NCBI GenBank assembly: GCA_007644065.1
Contig: VJWN01000013.1
Span: forward strand, 682,001 to 746,000
Length of the DNA: 64,000 nucleotides
From: Margaritispora aquatica
Lineage: Eukaryota > Ascomycota > Leotiomycetes > Helotiales > Discinellaceae
Direction: 5' to 3'
Below are positions 33,607 to 45,505 of the stretch, piece by piece. The notes beneath the pieces were generated by a model. That model did no database searches. It was not told the origin of the DNA and worked only from the letters and a program-made list of their open reading frames with translations. How positions within the stretch are numbered: the stretch's first letter is position 1; every line of letters starts with the position of its first letter. Both the position numbers and the translations under genes were made by a program.

Positions 33607-36600
33607 TATCTGGGTAGGATCCTTGATACGAGTATCAATTATATCATCATCCGGGTGCCTATGGTATCAAATATAACGTTGACATTTGACGGAATAATCT
33701 ACTTGTGGCTGTCACATGTTCTAATTCGCTTTGTTTGCATGAAGTTGGATGCAAAACAGTAGCAAGGATTCGAACCGACAAAATAATAGAGTGCAAGAGT
33801 TGCTGCCTCACACATCTTCAGCATTTTGATCTCTATCGTTGATTTTAGGCGCACGATGTGGGAAGAATCGAGCTCATTAAAGCGATCTGGGATGTGTTAG
33901 CGAACCAATAACCTTGCGATGGATACTGGATGACTTACTCAGATGACAAGTCATTGTGCCTTCCAAGTAGTTCTTGCTCCAACCCCAAGGATTTCTTCGG
34001 AAAGCTAACAACAGAGTTGACTGCATAAGCCAGTTCTGTTGCAATCAGCCACACTCAGCTTTGTTTTCACTGCAATGGTCAGATAGCTGACAGCGAGTGA
34101 TGCAAAGTTGACAGCAGGGGTCTGAAGAGGTGCAACAAGAAGATTTGAGTGCTCGGATTGTTTTTTGACATCTTGAAAAGGATGAGAGAGGAGATGTTGC
34201 GCACTAGAGTCCATCAAACTATTAGCCCCAACTTCTAAGATTTTGGACCTAGACGAGATATCTAGGATGGAAACTCATACCTAATTGAGTGACTTGCGCC
34301 GCAAGCTTGGAAGTCATCCTCACAGTGTATCCTGCTCCGAAGCAAAACATTTGCAATCAGGATTATCACGGATTACCAGCAGGCCCATGTATGAATCCCG
34401 CGAAGACGGGGGAATGGGTGATCCACTCTAAGAATATTGAATCCCGAAACAACTTCTCCACCACTGTATATCCCAGGAAGTGCCACCATGCTGTTGCCGG
34501 CAGGAAAACATTGAGAAAGGTGTTTGTGGTAGAAGGAGTTGGAAAATCTGTTCGGAACGTTAGCAGAGAGCTTGAACACACCCACGTAGCAAGTTAATTT
34601 CGAGGTTGAAAAGCAACCGAAGTTGCGGGGGTTGGTAGACTGACCTTGTTGTACAGTAGCTAAAACAAGAATACCGTCTCTACATCACCCAACGACTGCC
34701 AACGAACGATGAGGCGCAAAACAGAACAAGAACAACGTAAAGAGTGCGACGAACACGACTCTACAACGTGTATTTCATTTAAGCTGGGGACTCGCTTAGT
34801 GCAATTAGCAAAATTCATCTGAGTCATAGAGTTCAGAACACGGTCAATGTTGTATGTGGCAGGGTATGGGAATTGTCTCCCTGTCAAGGCTCTTGTCGAG
34901 CTCTCACATGTTTGTGGACTCAAGCGGGACCTTGGACGAGTTGAGCATATCTTTCAAAAGCTGGACCAAAGATTGTTTCTAGGACCACTCCTTTAGATTC
35001 ACAGCCGCTGATAGACCTGAACGATCAACTATTGATGTATGAGGAGTTAGCAACAATTTCTTCTTCAATTCATAATGAACACTCTTTGGCCAGTTGCTAG
35101 CGATGGAGCGCAACAGAGAAGAGAGCCAAGAAGATTGGATAAAACCGCATCTTCAAGAGCAAGCTTGATCTGTGTTGAAGATGGTGAGGGGGTTTTGCAA
35201 AGAGAATCTTGTCTATTGACATAGTCTTCGATGGTGCCCTTCAACATCGACAACTTGGAAAGGACAGCTCCATCTTCGAGGAAGATCAAAGAGTACGGGT
35301 CCAAAGAGGGGGGTAACGTGTATATGAAGGCAAGAAGAGGAGGTGAAATGCTTACCTCGAGAGAAGAGTTCGATCTTTCTAATTTGGTTGCTAGCAATGC
35401 TGCTTGAGCTTCTGGTTCATGAATTGCTGTTCTCTTCGAAGAAAAGGTGAGTCTCTCTTGACTCTTTTGATGTAGGAACAAGAAGAATTCTTGTAGTTGT
35501 CACTGCCTTGGGAGGAGACTTTGAATTGAGGAGGAAAAAACTTATTTACTTCTGGAGAAAGAAACTTGAAGCACCAAGAAATATTATAGCCTTGAGAGCC
35601 CACCTGATAGCCGCGTCTTGTGAGAGCTTTTTTTGGAGCTACTCTAGACGCGATCTACCAATACGCGATTTTTTTACGACTGGGAACCCTTGCCGATGAT
35701 CTGTAGCAAGGTTGTTCTCTATTAAAGCTCTGCATACAGATGAGCTATATTAAATTCTGCTACATTATGTGGTTATTGAATTAGGTTTAGGTGCTCTTTC
35801 AAAGCTGAGATAGAACGCTGATATATCCCCATTGGCACTTGCTTGAACACATAGTCATATCAGTGTTGGCTACCAATGATTTCCGTTGGTTTGCTTTTGT
35901 TCTGTTGAAGTGAGTTGGCGTCATTCTGCTTATAGTATGAACATGCACCACATCCTTTCAGAGACACACACAAGCACCATATTGAAAGCGTCCCCTTTGG
36001 CAAAGAGAGCGTATACACCAACGAGGAAGTCGTTTCCTTGCAATCCTGATTGTCACTTCATGGTGTATTTACAGCTCTTCGTGAACTGTATTTTAATGCA
36101 AAGCTAATCCGTTGCTTTTACTTCTTCTACTCTCCGTTCTGCTCAAAGATATAGGCGACTAAAATTTACAGGATCCGACGCTCTAGACGATATATCCATC
36201 TCTAAGCACGAGAATTTCGCGACGTGTGAAAGGCTTTCTTTATGTCTCTCGCTTCCTTCAGTCCTATAGCCATGAAGCGAGCTATAGCGTTGTGTACGGT
36301 CTTTGCTTGCTACCAAGGCCTCCCCCCTTCAGAGGCCTTCTCGCTACCTTGCAATCCCAGTCCAAGTGTTTCACATACTCAGTATATGCTTGATTAGAAC
36401 TGAGCATTTCTCACCTTAACAATATTCGAGGAAACTTGGAATGACTCGAGTACTCTTCCAAAACGTATATCCGTTCTTGATACATTGGATTCGAGTTGTA
36501 ACCTCCCCACAATCATCACTTTACATTATGTACGTATACACAAAAGCCCAACGCCCCAACACCCGCTAATATGCACAAGAAAGACGTCTAAAACATCTAA

Positions 36601-36641
36601 CGCTTTCTGACCACAATCTTCACCCCTTCCTCCAACAAGAG
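33607..36641. other. 3 kb without a convincing gene
   Basis: Minus-strand short frames at 34005-34217, 34366-34581 and 35065-35603 have a mildly helical composition and could be remnants of a gene, but none shows a recognisable motif and no exon chain could be built. A fortuitous GGATTCGAACC word at 33770 is not a tRNA. Confidence 0.4.
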
Positions 36642-37684
36642 TTATCCAGGCAATTCTCGGGATTGAGGATAAGTGTGCGCATAAGTGTGAGGATCGATAT
36701 GAGGGTAAGAATAATCTTTCGCTGGCAGCTCTCCAGGAGGATAATACCCCGCACCACCAATCTCCGAGGGTATCGGCGATCTCGACCCCATGTCCACAGG
36801 CGCATACGCAATATTGCTCTTCTGATCGTCCAAATTTTGTAAATACGGCCTTGCGGCATCTTGGGCTTGCCGCCGGCGGATGAACCAGAACATGAACGCG
36901 AGAAGTGCGATCAGTGCAATGCTGCCGATTACAGGCCCCGCGATCCAGGCCTTGCTCGCGGGATCAGGTGCTGGCGTGGGTGTGGGTGTCGAGGTAGGGG
37001 TTTGAGTTGCTGAGGTTTGGCTGGAGATGGATGCGGCTGTGGGCGTGCTGGATGTGCTTGTTGAGCTCGAAGAGGAGGAAGAGGAGGAGGAGGATGCTGA
37101 GAGATGTTAGTAAGGGCACTTTTCTCAGGTATGATGGGACAGCTTACAAGTGGTCGTTACGGAAGTGGTGTAGGGTAAGTCTAGATATACCATCGTCGCG
37201 GGATAATTGACAGCACAGAAGTAGTTCTTCATTGAGCTGACATCAGGATACTGGCGATAAATCGTCTGCGTTATGCATTTGTTCGTCGAGGTGCTGTACG
37301 CCGTCAGCTAATGCGCCCCAGAGCCCAATCGATGTGCTTGCCATGTCTCATAACCCAGTAATGTCGCGCCAGACGCAGAGGAAACAGCTGTACATCCAAT
37401 GTGCAGTGGTAGCGATGATGCTAGATATGTCGCGGCATAGCATCCAGCGAATGTGCCCGAAGTCGCGAAGTGATCATTGGGAGAGCAGGTGAGGAGCTCG
37501 GCTTCACCACAAGATGTCAGCGGGACTCATGATCATCAATTCGACAGCACGATGGTATATCCAGCATCAACGCGACTCTTAGGGGGTTCTCACTAGTAGA
37601 TGCATGGATATAATACCCCAAAGGATCATTCGCCCTCTTCACCACCGGCAACTTCGCGAGCGTTGTTGGAGCTGGCGCACTCAT
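36642..37684 (-). CDS. WSC/Mid2-like single-pass cell-surface sensor, one exon junction unresolved
   Basis: Reading from the ATG at 37684: exon 1 37594-37684 (MSAPAPTTLAKLPVVKR, GYYIHAST); 92-nt intron with GTGAGA, CTGAC, GAAG; exon 2 from 37501 (ELLTCSPNDHFATSGTFAGC); exon 3 about 37148-37293 (TNKCITQTIYRQYPD, YFCAVNYPATMVYLDL); 51-nt intron 37097-37147 with TACTAAC; exon 4 36642-37096 (a run of 12 Ser, Ser/Thr/Pro stalk, AGPVIGSIALIALLAFMFWF membrane helix, RRRQ stop-transfer, Pro/Tyr-rich tail). Cys-rich head, Ser/Thr stalk, one helix and a short tail are the pattern of fungal wall-stress sensors. The obvious exon 2/3 splice (GTTATG to CTGAC/TACAG) leaves exon 3 out of phase, so either an unusual donor is used or the gene carries a frameshift. 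Confidence 0.6.
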
Positions 37685-39049
37685 ATCTTGGCAATATCCA
37701 CAAATCAACAATTACACCTTCAAGACTCACAACTGTCAATAATGAGTGGAATAAATAAATAAGAGTCAAAAAGGTAAATCAGACAACGAGAATTGCGCGC
37801 AAGAGCTTGTTTATGCTGATCTCTCGGGATTGGGAGATTGGATGACCTGGACGCTGCGCCTCCCGCAGGTAAGACTATAAATAGGGGTGGGAATCCTTCA
37901 AGAGCCTCTTCTCAAGTGCTTTTCAACCTTGACTAGGCATAGGGCTGCGGCACAGTACATACTTTTGTGATCTTACGAGGTTATGGAGATGAAAAGAGCC
38001 ATATACGATTGAGATTGCCAAGCTGTCTTGCTCGAATCAAACCCTCAAACGGCCTTTGAGAGACATCAAGCGCCCTGCGTCGAAGATTCGATCAATCAGT
38101 TTCTTTTGAAAATGGGCGTGCGAGATGTTCCAGATCGTTGGCGTGTTTCGGAACCATGCTTCCTTTCTCCAGCAATTCCAAGCCTCGTCCCAAAGGAGAT
38201 TTTAACCCGATACAGTACCTCCAATCATATCTTTGTGGCGCAACGTGGTAATATTACGGGGCGAAGTACGAGCTGCCCCCTCATTGCGGATATTTGGGGG
38301 CCAAGATATAATCCATCAGCTCAAACAGCCAGAGGTCAAAAGAGTGAAACCTAACTGCTTACCGTTTTCAACGTAGCTGAGATACCTCCGCAGGTACATA
38401 ATATCTCTGTGCCATTATGAAGATTAGGAAGGGTAGAGATATGGAGAAGATTATATTTTTTTCCGCCTGGATAGAGGGGGCTTTAAATATACGATACGTT
38501 CTAGAGCTATAATCCATCTAAGTGCTGGTTACTTGACAAGGATTTTTTGAAAACCAAATGTCAGGCCAAAATCACGTGACTGATTAGGTTAAGTTACCAA
38601 CTTGGACCTGGTATAGGGCATCTTTTGGTCTGTGTAATAGCCGAGTCTCAATGCGTGGAAACAATAGAAGCATTCTTCTTACGAGGGCTCTATTATGAAA
38701 TACGGTGGGTCTTCCACCATGCTTCACATCAAATACCATCGGTCGCGCCATCATCATTTGATTCATGTCGTACATATGTTGCAATAAGGGAAAAAAAGGA
38801 AGGAAGGAAGGTTGTGGCGCACCACAGCCTCTCAATCTTGGTGGCACATATCCTCCTATTTTCACGGCTCGTCCTGCACAAGACAGCCTTATCGTATAAG
38901 ATCGACGATCCCAGTTGTGATGAGGCCCAATCTAATCATTTTTCGTTAGCGAAAGCCTGATTGTTGATGCTCATAAGACTAGCGTACAACCCTCTGCTCA
39001 TCTCTGCCTACACTACCTAGTCCAAGCAATAAGGTTTTAGTTGCCCATC
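37685..39049. other. divergent intergenic
   Basis: The spacer lies between the sensor (minus) and the gene at 39050 (plus). A short plus frame at 38028-38354 has no ATG-based model or motif. A CACGTG hexamer lies at about 38574. Confidence 0.4.
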
Positions 39050-39968
39050 ATGTTCCACCCCGAAGGTCCAAAAGAGAGAGACGCACGCACGCTTGGGCAT
39101 CAAGCATACAAAGTCTTCCAGCACAACTCTGCTGTGGCATATCGAAAATACAAGTACGGAACCAATGTAGATTTGTACGGATGGAATCCCAGCCCAAACC
39201 AGGATGACAATCCGGATCCTGTGGAGGTCCGTCGGGAGTACTTACGGGTGGTTCTGTATAATACCCAGAGGCAAGTCTGAGAGAGGAGTTGTAGCGAGTA
39301 CCGTTTCGCTAACGCAAATTGACAGGGAGATCGAAGGACGTATCGCATGGACTGCCAAGTGGAAGCCTTATGGACATAAAGGAATCGATCAGCGAATTGC
39401 AAACCAACAGGACTTCGTGGCTAAAGTCGAGGACCTTCTTGGGTATGTAACATCATTCCGTTTCTACTCCTAAAGCCCATAGTTCGTCATCACTGATTTG
39501 CATCCCAGAATCTGGAGCACCTTATCCTGGGAAGAAGTTCGCTCGCAGCAATACCAAAGCACAATGGAATGCCAAAAGAGCATTCTCGACGTCAGCGAAG
39601 CCTGGAACAGCACCCTTTCCGGCTATGAGTCCGACGTCGAGGCCGAAGATGCCAGCGATGTTGAGTCTCACGCTCCGGATTCACAGCCAAGCGAGGGCTT
39701 GAGCTTGTGGGGTACCGCTGACTCTCGAGATGAGGAGTATGCGACTGGTCTCTTGGGATCACCGTTACGAAAGACGGAGTCGGAGAGGATTGCCGAGATA
39801 GACCGCAAGTGGGATGCTGAATACCCCGAAGTGCTGGAGGAGAGGGCAGATATTTCAGCTTATCAGGTTGAGGAGCATGTGGGTAGTTCTCCTGCTTCAA
39901 CGCCGTTGTCGGAAAGAGACTTGGAGAGATTGAGGCATCCTAGGACATCTCGAAGATCGAGAGCCTAA
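39050..39968 (+). CDS. acidic protein of unknown function with a GC-AG intron
   Basis: The model is join(39050..39270,39326..39442,39509..39968), 265 residues. Intron 1 (39271-39325) has a consensus GC donor, AG/GCAAGT, a CTAAC branch and TGACAG acceptor; it joins NTQ to REIEGRIAW in phase 2, and reading through the donor hits a stop at once. Intron 2 (39443-39508) is GT-AG. The N-terminus is FHPEGPKERDARTLGHQAYK with an aromatic-rich AYRKYKYGTNVDLYGW block. The middle contains ARIAWTAKW-like EGRIAWTAKWKPYGH and LLGIWSTLSWEEV. The C-terminal half is acidic and Ser-rich, ending RHPRTSRRSRA. No domain is recognised. Confidence 0.75.
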
Positions 39969-40813
39969 GTGGGGTTATGTTAAGTCCTTATTCAGAAGAT
40001 CATCATTGCTTTGTAGTTAATTTTTATGTCTTTATTCTCGGTTCATGTTTGCACGTTCCCCTTTACTATAGTTCGAAAATTTCATCTACTATCAGTATTC
40101 CCCGTTAACGTGGCAAAGTAAAGCTTAAGTGGCAATCTCTATCGCGATTTCTTGGAAACGAAAACAACTGTGCTCAAATATACATACTCTTAACTACAAC
40201 CAAAGGGACTCGATAGGTATTTAGTTTCAAAAGAATGAAAACCCATCTTCTAGTACCATGTACTAACAACTTAGCTGTTGAACGCTATAATCCAGTATCG
40301 CTTACCAGTATAAGCAATAATAGGTTTCTTATCATATGAACAAGTAGAGAAGCTTAGCAATCTCTTTATCGGTTTTCTGAATTTTATTGAATTCTTCATC
40401 CCGCTGTCTCAAGACAGATCACGGATGGCTTGAGTGATCGCCAATATTCTTTGCGTTCAGCTGCCTTGTTTCAAGAGTCGAAGAACTCTTGCGTATCCTA
40501 GCGAGGTGGGTCTCGTCTGCAGCTGCATCGCAATGTCCAGTCGCTATCAGCGGTCTCGTCGCATCTCTGATGGTCGCAACGCGCCGACTCAATTGTGGGT
40601 TTCTTTGGAAGCTCCTAGTTCTTCGTCCTATTCATTTTCCCAAAATATAAACTACCCTAGTTGTGTTTTTGTCAAGTGGCGACTTCGAGTGAAGTTATAG
40701 TTTATTTTCAGTTAATAGCTAAATCCTTTACTCTCCTATCGTTTTCAATTGCATTAGTATTGTGGTTTCGCACTCCTAAGTACACAGCTGCAACGTGCTC
40801 CGCAGGACCGCTT
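39969..40813. repeat. dispersed repeat, copy A (about 40085-40520) in intergenic space
   Basis: The segment resembles 44660-45505 in the same orientation. Shared blocks include CTACTAT-AGTATTCCCC, AAAG-GAAAGCTTAA, GATTTCTTGGAAACGA-like text, TTTTATTG-ATTC-TCA-CCCGCT, GACAGATCACG and CTGCCTTGTTTCAAGA. The copies have many transition differences, as after RIP. No coding frame is seen. Confidence 0.65.
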
Positions 40814-42022
40814 TCAAAGCATAGCAAAGAATCTCCCCAGCACTCCTACCAAACGTCCAGTGTTATCAATCATGCCTCCCCAAAGTTGAGTCGGAAGCAC
40901 AATACAACAGTTTCCCGACGACTGGACCACATTTCCCAATTGCCCATGCTGCACAGTCTTCGCAATCTCGATTGGCTTGAGGATGAAAAACCAGCCAATG
41001 AGGCAGACTAGGGGAAGAAAAACTCCGAGGGATCCTTCCTCGAACATATCACCTCCAGATCTCGCATACAAATAGTACGTAGCAAGAAACAAAAACAATA
41101 ACCAAGAAAATACAACTTCTGCGGTCAAGAATCGCAATGCCATAGCGTGATATGTCGATGGCATGTATCCATTCATGTACGTTCCCTCACATACAGCTGG
41201 GATACTCGAATGCAAATCATATGCCTTCTCCCAGAGATGGAGGTCCGTCTTGAGGATTCCCAGCATCACAATCACGAGTGTCCCAACACCAATCAAAATC
41301 GCTGCCGCCATGCCAACATAACACACCAAGATCACCGGCTCCCGCCCCTTCTTCTTGACACCAAACATATCGCGTTCCTGGAGCCTCTTCATAGCCATCT
41401 GAATTTTGAAGAAGGCCACTAGGAGGATAACCCAACCATCACCCGTGAGCCACGGTGCGGATCCGGGTTCTGCCACAAAATGCCACAACGCCCATCCAGC
41501 ACCTCCCAGTTTCAGGATTGCAGCGATAGATGCGTAAACGACAGCAAAGGGCTTTAGAGGATATCGATCGGCGGTGAACATGGCAATGCAAGCGTTTATC
41601 ATACTGAGAACGATTTCCGGCCATCCTGGAGTGTAGCTGGAAAGATTTCTGGTGGGCGTGAATGTTGCGTTCTGGTTGCTACACATCTTACACAAGTTTT
41701 CGTCTGACTTGATGAAGTATCCGTAGGACGGAAAGTCTAGGCCGGTGTTCTGAGAAACCTTTCGCGCATGGAGTAATTTGGTTGAGGGGAGCCCATCGAG
41801 GTCTCGACGATAGTAATATGGGCCCGATTGATAGAAAGAATTGTCTGAAAACGTAGTGGTATTACTGAAAGTTTTCAGGCACGAATGGAGGGTTGCTGAA
41901 TTGCTGGACCAGCCTAAAAGGGCGCGAGATATGTTTTGAGCTGCTGCATTGGTGTTGTCGAGATGCACGAGTAGGACGAGGAGTACTTGTAGCGCTTGGC
42001 GCAACCGAGGGAAGGAAAACAT
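40814..42022 (-). CDS. signal-peptide multi-pass membrane protein, unknown function
   Basis: This is a single-exon gene of 402 residues. The ATG at 42022 opens a signal peptide (MFSFPRLRQALQVLLVLLVH, cleavage near NTNAAA). A roughly 110-residue luminal or extracellular region follows, with N-glycosylation sites and four Cys (CLKTF, CKMCSN). Then come about six hydrophobic segments: IVLSMINACIAMF, FAVVYASIAAILKLGGAGW, GWVILLVAFF, ILVCYVGMAAAILIGVGTLVIVML, VVFSWLLFLFLATYYLY and VFLPLVCLIGWFFI. I do not recognise the family. It is divergent to the gene at 42482. Confidence 0.8.
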   Translation of the reverse strand: MFSFPRLRQALQVLLVLLVHLDNTNAAAQNISRALLGWSSNSATLHSCLKTFSNTTTFSDNSFYQSGPYYYRRDLDGLPSTKLLHARKVSQNTGLDFPSYGYFIKSDENLCKMCSNQNATFTPTRNLSSYTPGWPEIVLSMINACIAMFTADRYPLKPFAVVYASIAAILKLGGAGWALWHFVAEPGSAPWLTGDGWVILLVAFFKIQMAMKRLQERDMFGVKKKGREPVILVCYVGMAAAILIGVGTLVIVMLGILKTDLHLWEKAYDLHSSIPAVCEGTYMNGYMPSTYHAMALRFLTAEVVFSWLLFLFLATYYLYARSGGDMFEEGSLGVFLPLVCLIGWFFILKPIEIAKTVQHGQLGNVVQSSGNCCIVLPTQLWGGMIDNTGRLVGVLGRFFAML

Positions 42023-42481
42023 GTTGTCACCATGAGGAACTTTGAACGTCGTTCAAGTAAATGGAAGGGTTACGGGTGAAGTGTTGCTCATAAACACACG
42101 CCGAGTCGCTGGTGTGATTTCTTTTTCTTGCGTGTTTGAGGGTCATCTCTCCTTTTCTGAGAGAATCAGCCTTGCCTGTGCTGTGGCGTCCGATGGTAAC
42201 TTCCACATCACGATTCGGGGGTCTGAGACACTCAAAAATGAGACATCGTGAGAGTCAATTTTTAGATCATCAAATCAGAAGGTCTTCCACCAAGCATGTG
42301 ACGGGATTCACCGCTATGAATTTGTTTTGTATGCCAAGAAAACAATAATTTCTACTCGCAGTGGCTGTGCTAGGACAATGACAGTGGAATGGAATTTATT
42401 GTCGGGTTGCTCCCACAAGAATTCTGGAATATGATCTCGTCATCTCCAGAATCTTAGTGTTGGGATAGGAATACGCTGGCC
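42023..42481. promoter_or_regulatory. divergent promoter region
   Basis: 459 bp lie between the starts of two oppositely transcribed orphan genes. Only short frames are present. Confidence 0.4.
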
Positions 42482-44548
42482 ATGGGTTCTGCTGTTTCGT
42501 CGCCGTAAGTTTGGGGTTGCGAATCACGTCAAATTCTAACTCGTCACATAGATATCTGGCCGGATCATCAGACCGTCTCCCAAATCAAGGGATTTCAAAG
42601 ATCTATCTGCCTGTTGATTTGACAGGAACGACACGAGATTGGATTCTCCAGGCCTTGGAGCATAGATTCTACCATCGCTATATCCAAGCAGAGGATATCC
42701 TGCTTCGTCTAATCAGCCATGTAGCAACTATCAGAGATTTTATCCACGCTCTTATCCACCTTGCAGCATTGCGCTTTGAGATGGGTTTTCACATTCCACA
42801 AATTCATATGGTCACGCTCTCTCGAAGGCTAAGCGTATTACATAATATCAAGCTTCCCGAGACCCCTCAAGTATGGGCAGCAGTCGACAAATGGAGGCTG
42901 AAGAGTGAGGTACCGGATCCGCCCCTCGAGTCGAGATTGGACGTGGAAGCGATTGAGCTTGGAAGCATCACCGAATCCGAAAGAGATTTGATCATTATTC
43001 TTGGCCTACCTATCACCGTGGTGCTAGCCGAATATGATGAAAAGGAGGAGTTTCTTGTCGATATCTTTAAGAGACGATGCGCTTCGCAGTCGCCAACAGA
43101 GCCCTGGCTTGAACATGAGGTAATATCTTCCCGACTTTTGTATTCCTGGCTTAGACTCACTGTTCTTCTAGCTGTATATTCACTATTTTTATCATGTTCA
43201 TATCTTTGACATGGGCAAGAACTCCGTTGGCTCGCAGAAAAATGTGCAACTGATTGCCGTAATCAATCGACTCGTTGCAGAGCAGCGGTTTGACGCTGTG
43301 TTTGACTTCCAAGATTTTCTTTCTGATCATGCCCGTTACCGAGATAGAGTCAAGCCTTTGTACATCAGCATGCTAGGTCACCCATCAATCACCAAGCATC
43401 AACATGCAAGTGGGCGGATGTTCATTGCCAGTACCTCGGCATATGTCAGGGAAACTCACATTCTGGAAGATGAAATCAGGCGCCTGATGAAAGAGTGCAA
43501 TGATCCCCTCTACTCTACGGTCCCTGAGATAGCACGCGTAAGAAGAATCGTCAACCATTTTTGAGAGCACTTCCTAACTTCATTCCAGTGGCCCAGAGAA
43601 TTCCGAGCGTACACGAACCATTCACGTAAAGGCGTCGTAGACATGGCCATCAAGGGCTTAAACCAGATGTCCGGCGAGGCAGATACTCTCATCGCCCTCA
43701 AATGCTACAGACAGGCCGCGACGCGATTACGACTCACTATTATTGGTCATGTCTGCAGCGATTTGGAACTAGAATATAACAGGTTCTTCCGCAGCGAACT
43801 AATTAGACTCGTGAATCTACAATGCGGTACTCTGGGCTTATCAATTGAAAGCGCCTTTACGCTATTCTCTACATGTCTCGCCGAAGCTATCGAAACAGGG
43901 GAGGAAAAGCCAGAGAAAGTCGCAAATACAATCAGCGTGATCAGATATTTTCACGGTGGATCACCCGGAAGCAACAACGGTGGCTCGTGGTGGCAACCTT
44001 GGACGGGAGAGGGCATGGTAAAGATGGCTTGGGAGATATCGAATCAGGTTGAGAAAGCATTCATAGGTAGCCCTCTTGCAACAGAGGCCGGGCGATTTGC
44101 GTTTGAGCAGACGCAGCTTGTGTATCCAGGCAGCGTGAGAGAATCCAGTGCTGCTCTTAACTACCTGCAACAACTCATTGAAAGAGCTGGGAACATTTGG
44201 ATTCCGCAAACGCCGGCTCACCTCACGGAAGTCATCGCGGCCTGTGATGAGGCCGAAGAGTTCGGCTTCAAGTGGATTGAGATTGATCGCAACTATGAGA
44301 GGTATGACCTCGCGTTCGAGAAGGCATTTTACCTGGCGCATCTGGTGTTTGTGGATCCCAATAGGTATATGGCGTGTAAGCAGAGTGGGGGAGGAACAAA
44401 GGCTTATACGTTAATGTATGAGATGAATAAGAAAGAGAAGTGGATGTCCACTCAAGAGACGCACCAGACCAGGCAGATGACAAAGTGGAGGAACATGTGG
44501 GATGAGTTTGATGGACCTGGGTTGGTGTGTAAGTTTTACGGGGAGTGA
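42482..44548 (+). CDS. 638-residue orphan protein with N-myristoylation-type start
   Basis: The model is join(42482..42504,42552..43119,43172..43537,43589..44548), with introns of 47, 52 and 51 nt, all GT-AG, phases consistent. Exon 1 is just 23 nt and encodes MGSAVSSP, a good N-myristoylation consensus (MG-x3-S), so the protein may be membrane-tethered. The body appears helical and soluble: LPVDLTGTTRDWILQALEHR, ESERDLIIILGLPITV, FDFQDFLSDHARYRDRVKPL, SASVRETHILEDEI-like AYVRETHILEDEIRRLM, and a C-terminal block with WWQPWTGEGMVKMAWEI, FKWIEIDRNYERYDLAFEKA and KWRNMWDEFDGPGLVCKFY. No family is recognised. Repeat copies A and B lie on either side of this gene and its divergent neighbour. Confidence 0.82.
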
Positions 44549-44659
44549 GATGTGTGTATTCCTTTCTGGTATATATTTGCTAATGCTGTTTCTGCTTTGT
44601 ATATATCGACTCGCCTTGCAATATTTCCTAGTTATATTTACAAGGGTTTGGAGTTTTGT

Positions 44660-45505
44660 CTACTATTAATATCCCCCTCTAGCGCCACAAAGTGAAAGCT
44701 TAAATAATAACATCTATCACGATTTTTAGAAACGAAGAGAACTATACTAAAGTACCTATACTTTTAATTACAATTAAAGTAATTAGACAAATATTTCGCT
44801 TTAAGACAATATAAATCTGGCTTCTGATAATATATACTGAAAAGATAGTTATCAAACGCTCGTAATATAACGACCCTGTCGCTAGTCTGGGGTAAAAGGT
44901 AGGGATTCAGAAAACAGTAAATCACTTGGAGCGATGCTGGGTATATTAATAATAAGTATGAATCGCTATTTGAAGTTGACTATAGAGCTCCTCACTGAGG
45001 AAACCTATCTTATTATATGGAACGTTCGTTCTTCTAGTCCAATAGCTCCCTATGGAATTCCTAGAGTCCTAATACTTATTAAAGTCTCGCCTCCTAAAGC
45101 CCGGCCCTCTTGGCGTGGCCTCACCACGTGATTACCCCCTATCCTTCCAGGTTCCATTGACTTGTGGAGCCTCATAGTCAGGTGACTTTATGATACGTTA
45201 CAAATTGTCGCTTACTAGCCTAAGGCATACGAACTGGGTAACAATAGGCTTCGATACGATATAAAGAAGACGGTTTAACCTAAAATTACCTAGGAGGCTA
45301 TCTACTATATTTTCCAGGTTTTATTGCATTCCTCAGCCCGCTCTCCCTGACAGATCACGAGGGTGAGTCTGTTATCATGTGACTTTCGCGAGAAAAAGGG
45401 GGGCGGGTGGAGCGACCACCTTACTTTCTTTGAATGCAGCTGCCTTGTTTCAAGACGCGAACAAATCTTGTCGTATCCTCGCGATGTGGATAGTTTTTTC
45501 GTCTT
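44660..45505. repeat. dispersed repeat, copy B, with a nested insertion
   Basis: This is the second copy of the repeat at 40085-40520, roughly 850 bp against 435. The extra length lies at about 44884-45205 and is flanked by TGTCGCT on both sides (44877-44883 and 45206-45212), as if another element had inserted with a 7-bp duplication. The sequence is AT-rich and TpA-rich. No coding frame. Confidence 0.6.

Noticed and set aside
33755..33830. Possible tRNA on the minus strand (GGTTCGAATCC word)
   Set aside because: The B-box-like word is perfect, but the flanking T-stem does not pair, no A box lies at the right distance and no acceptor stem forms.
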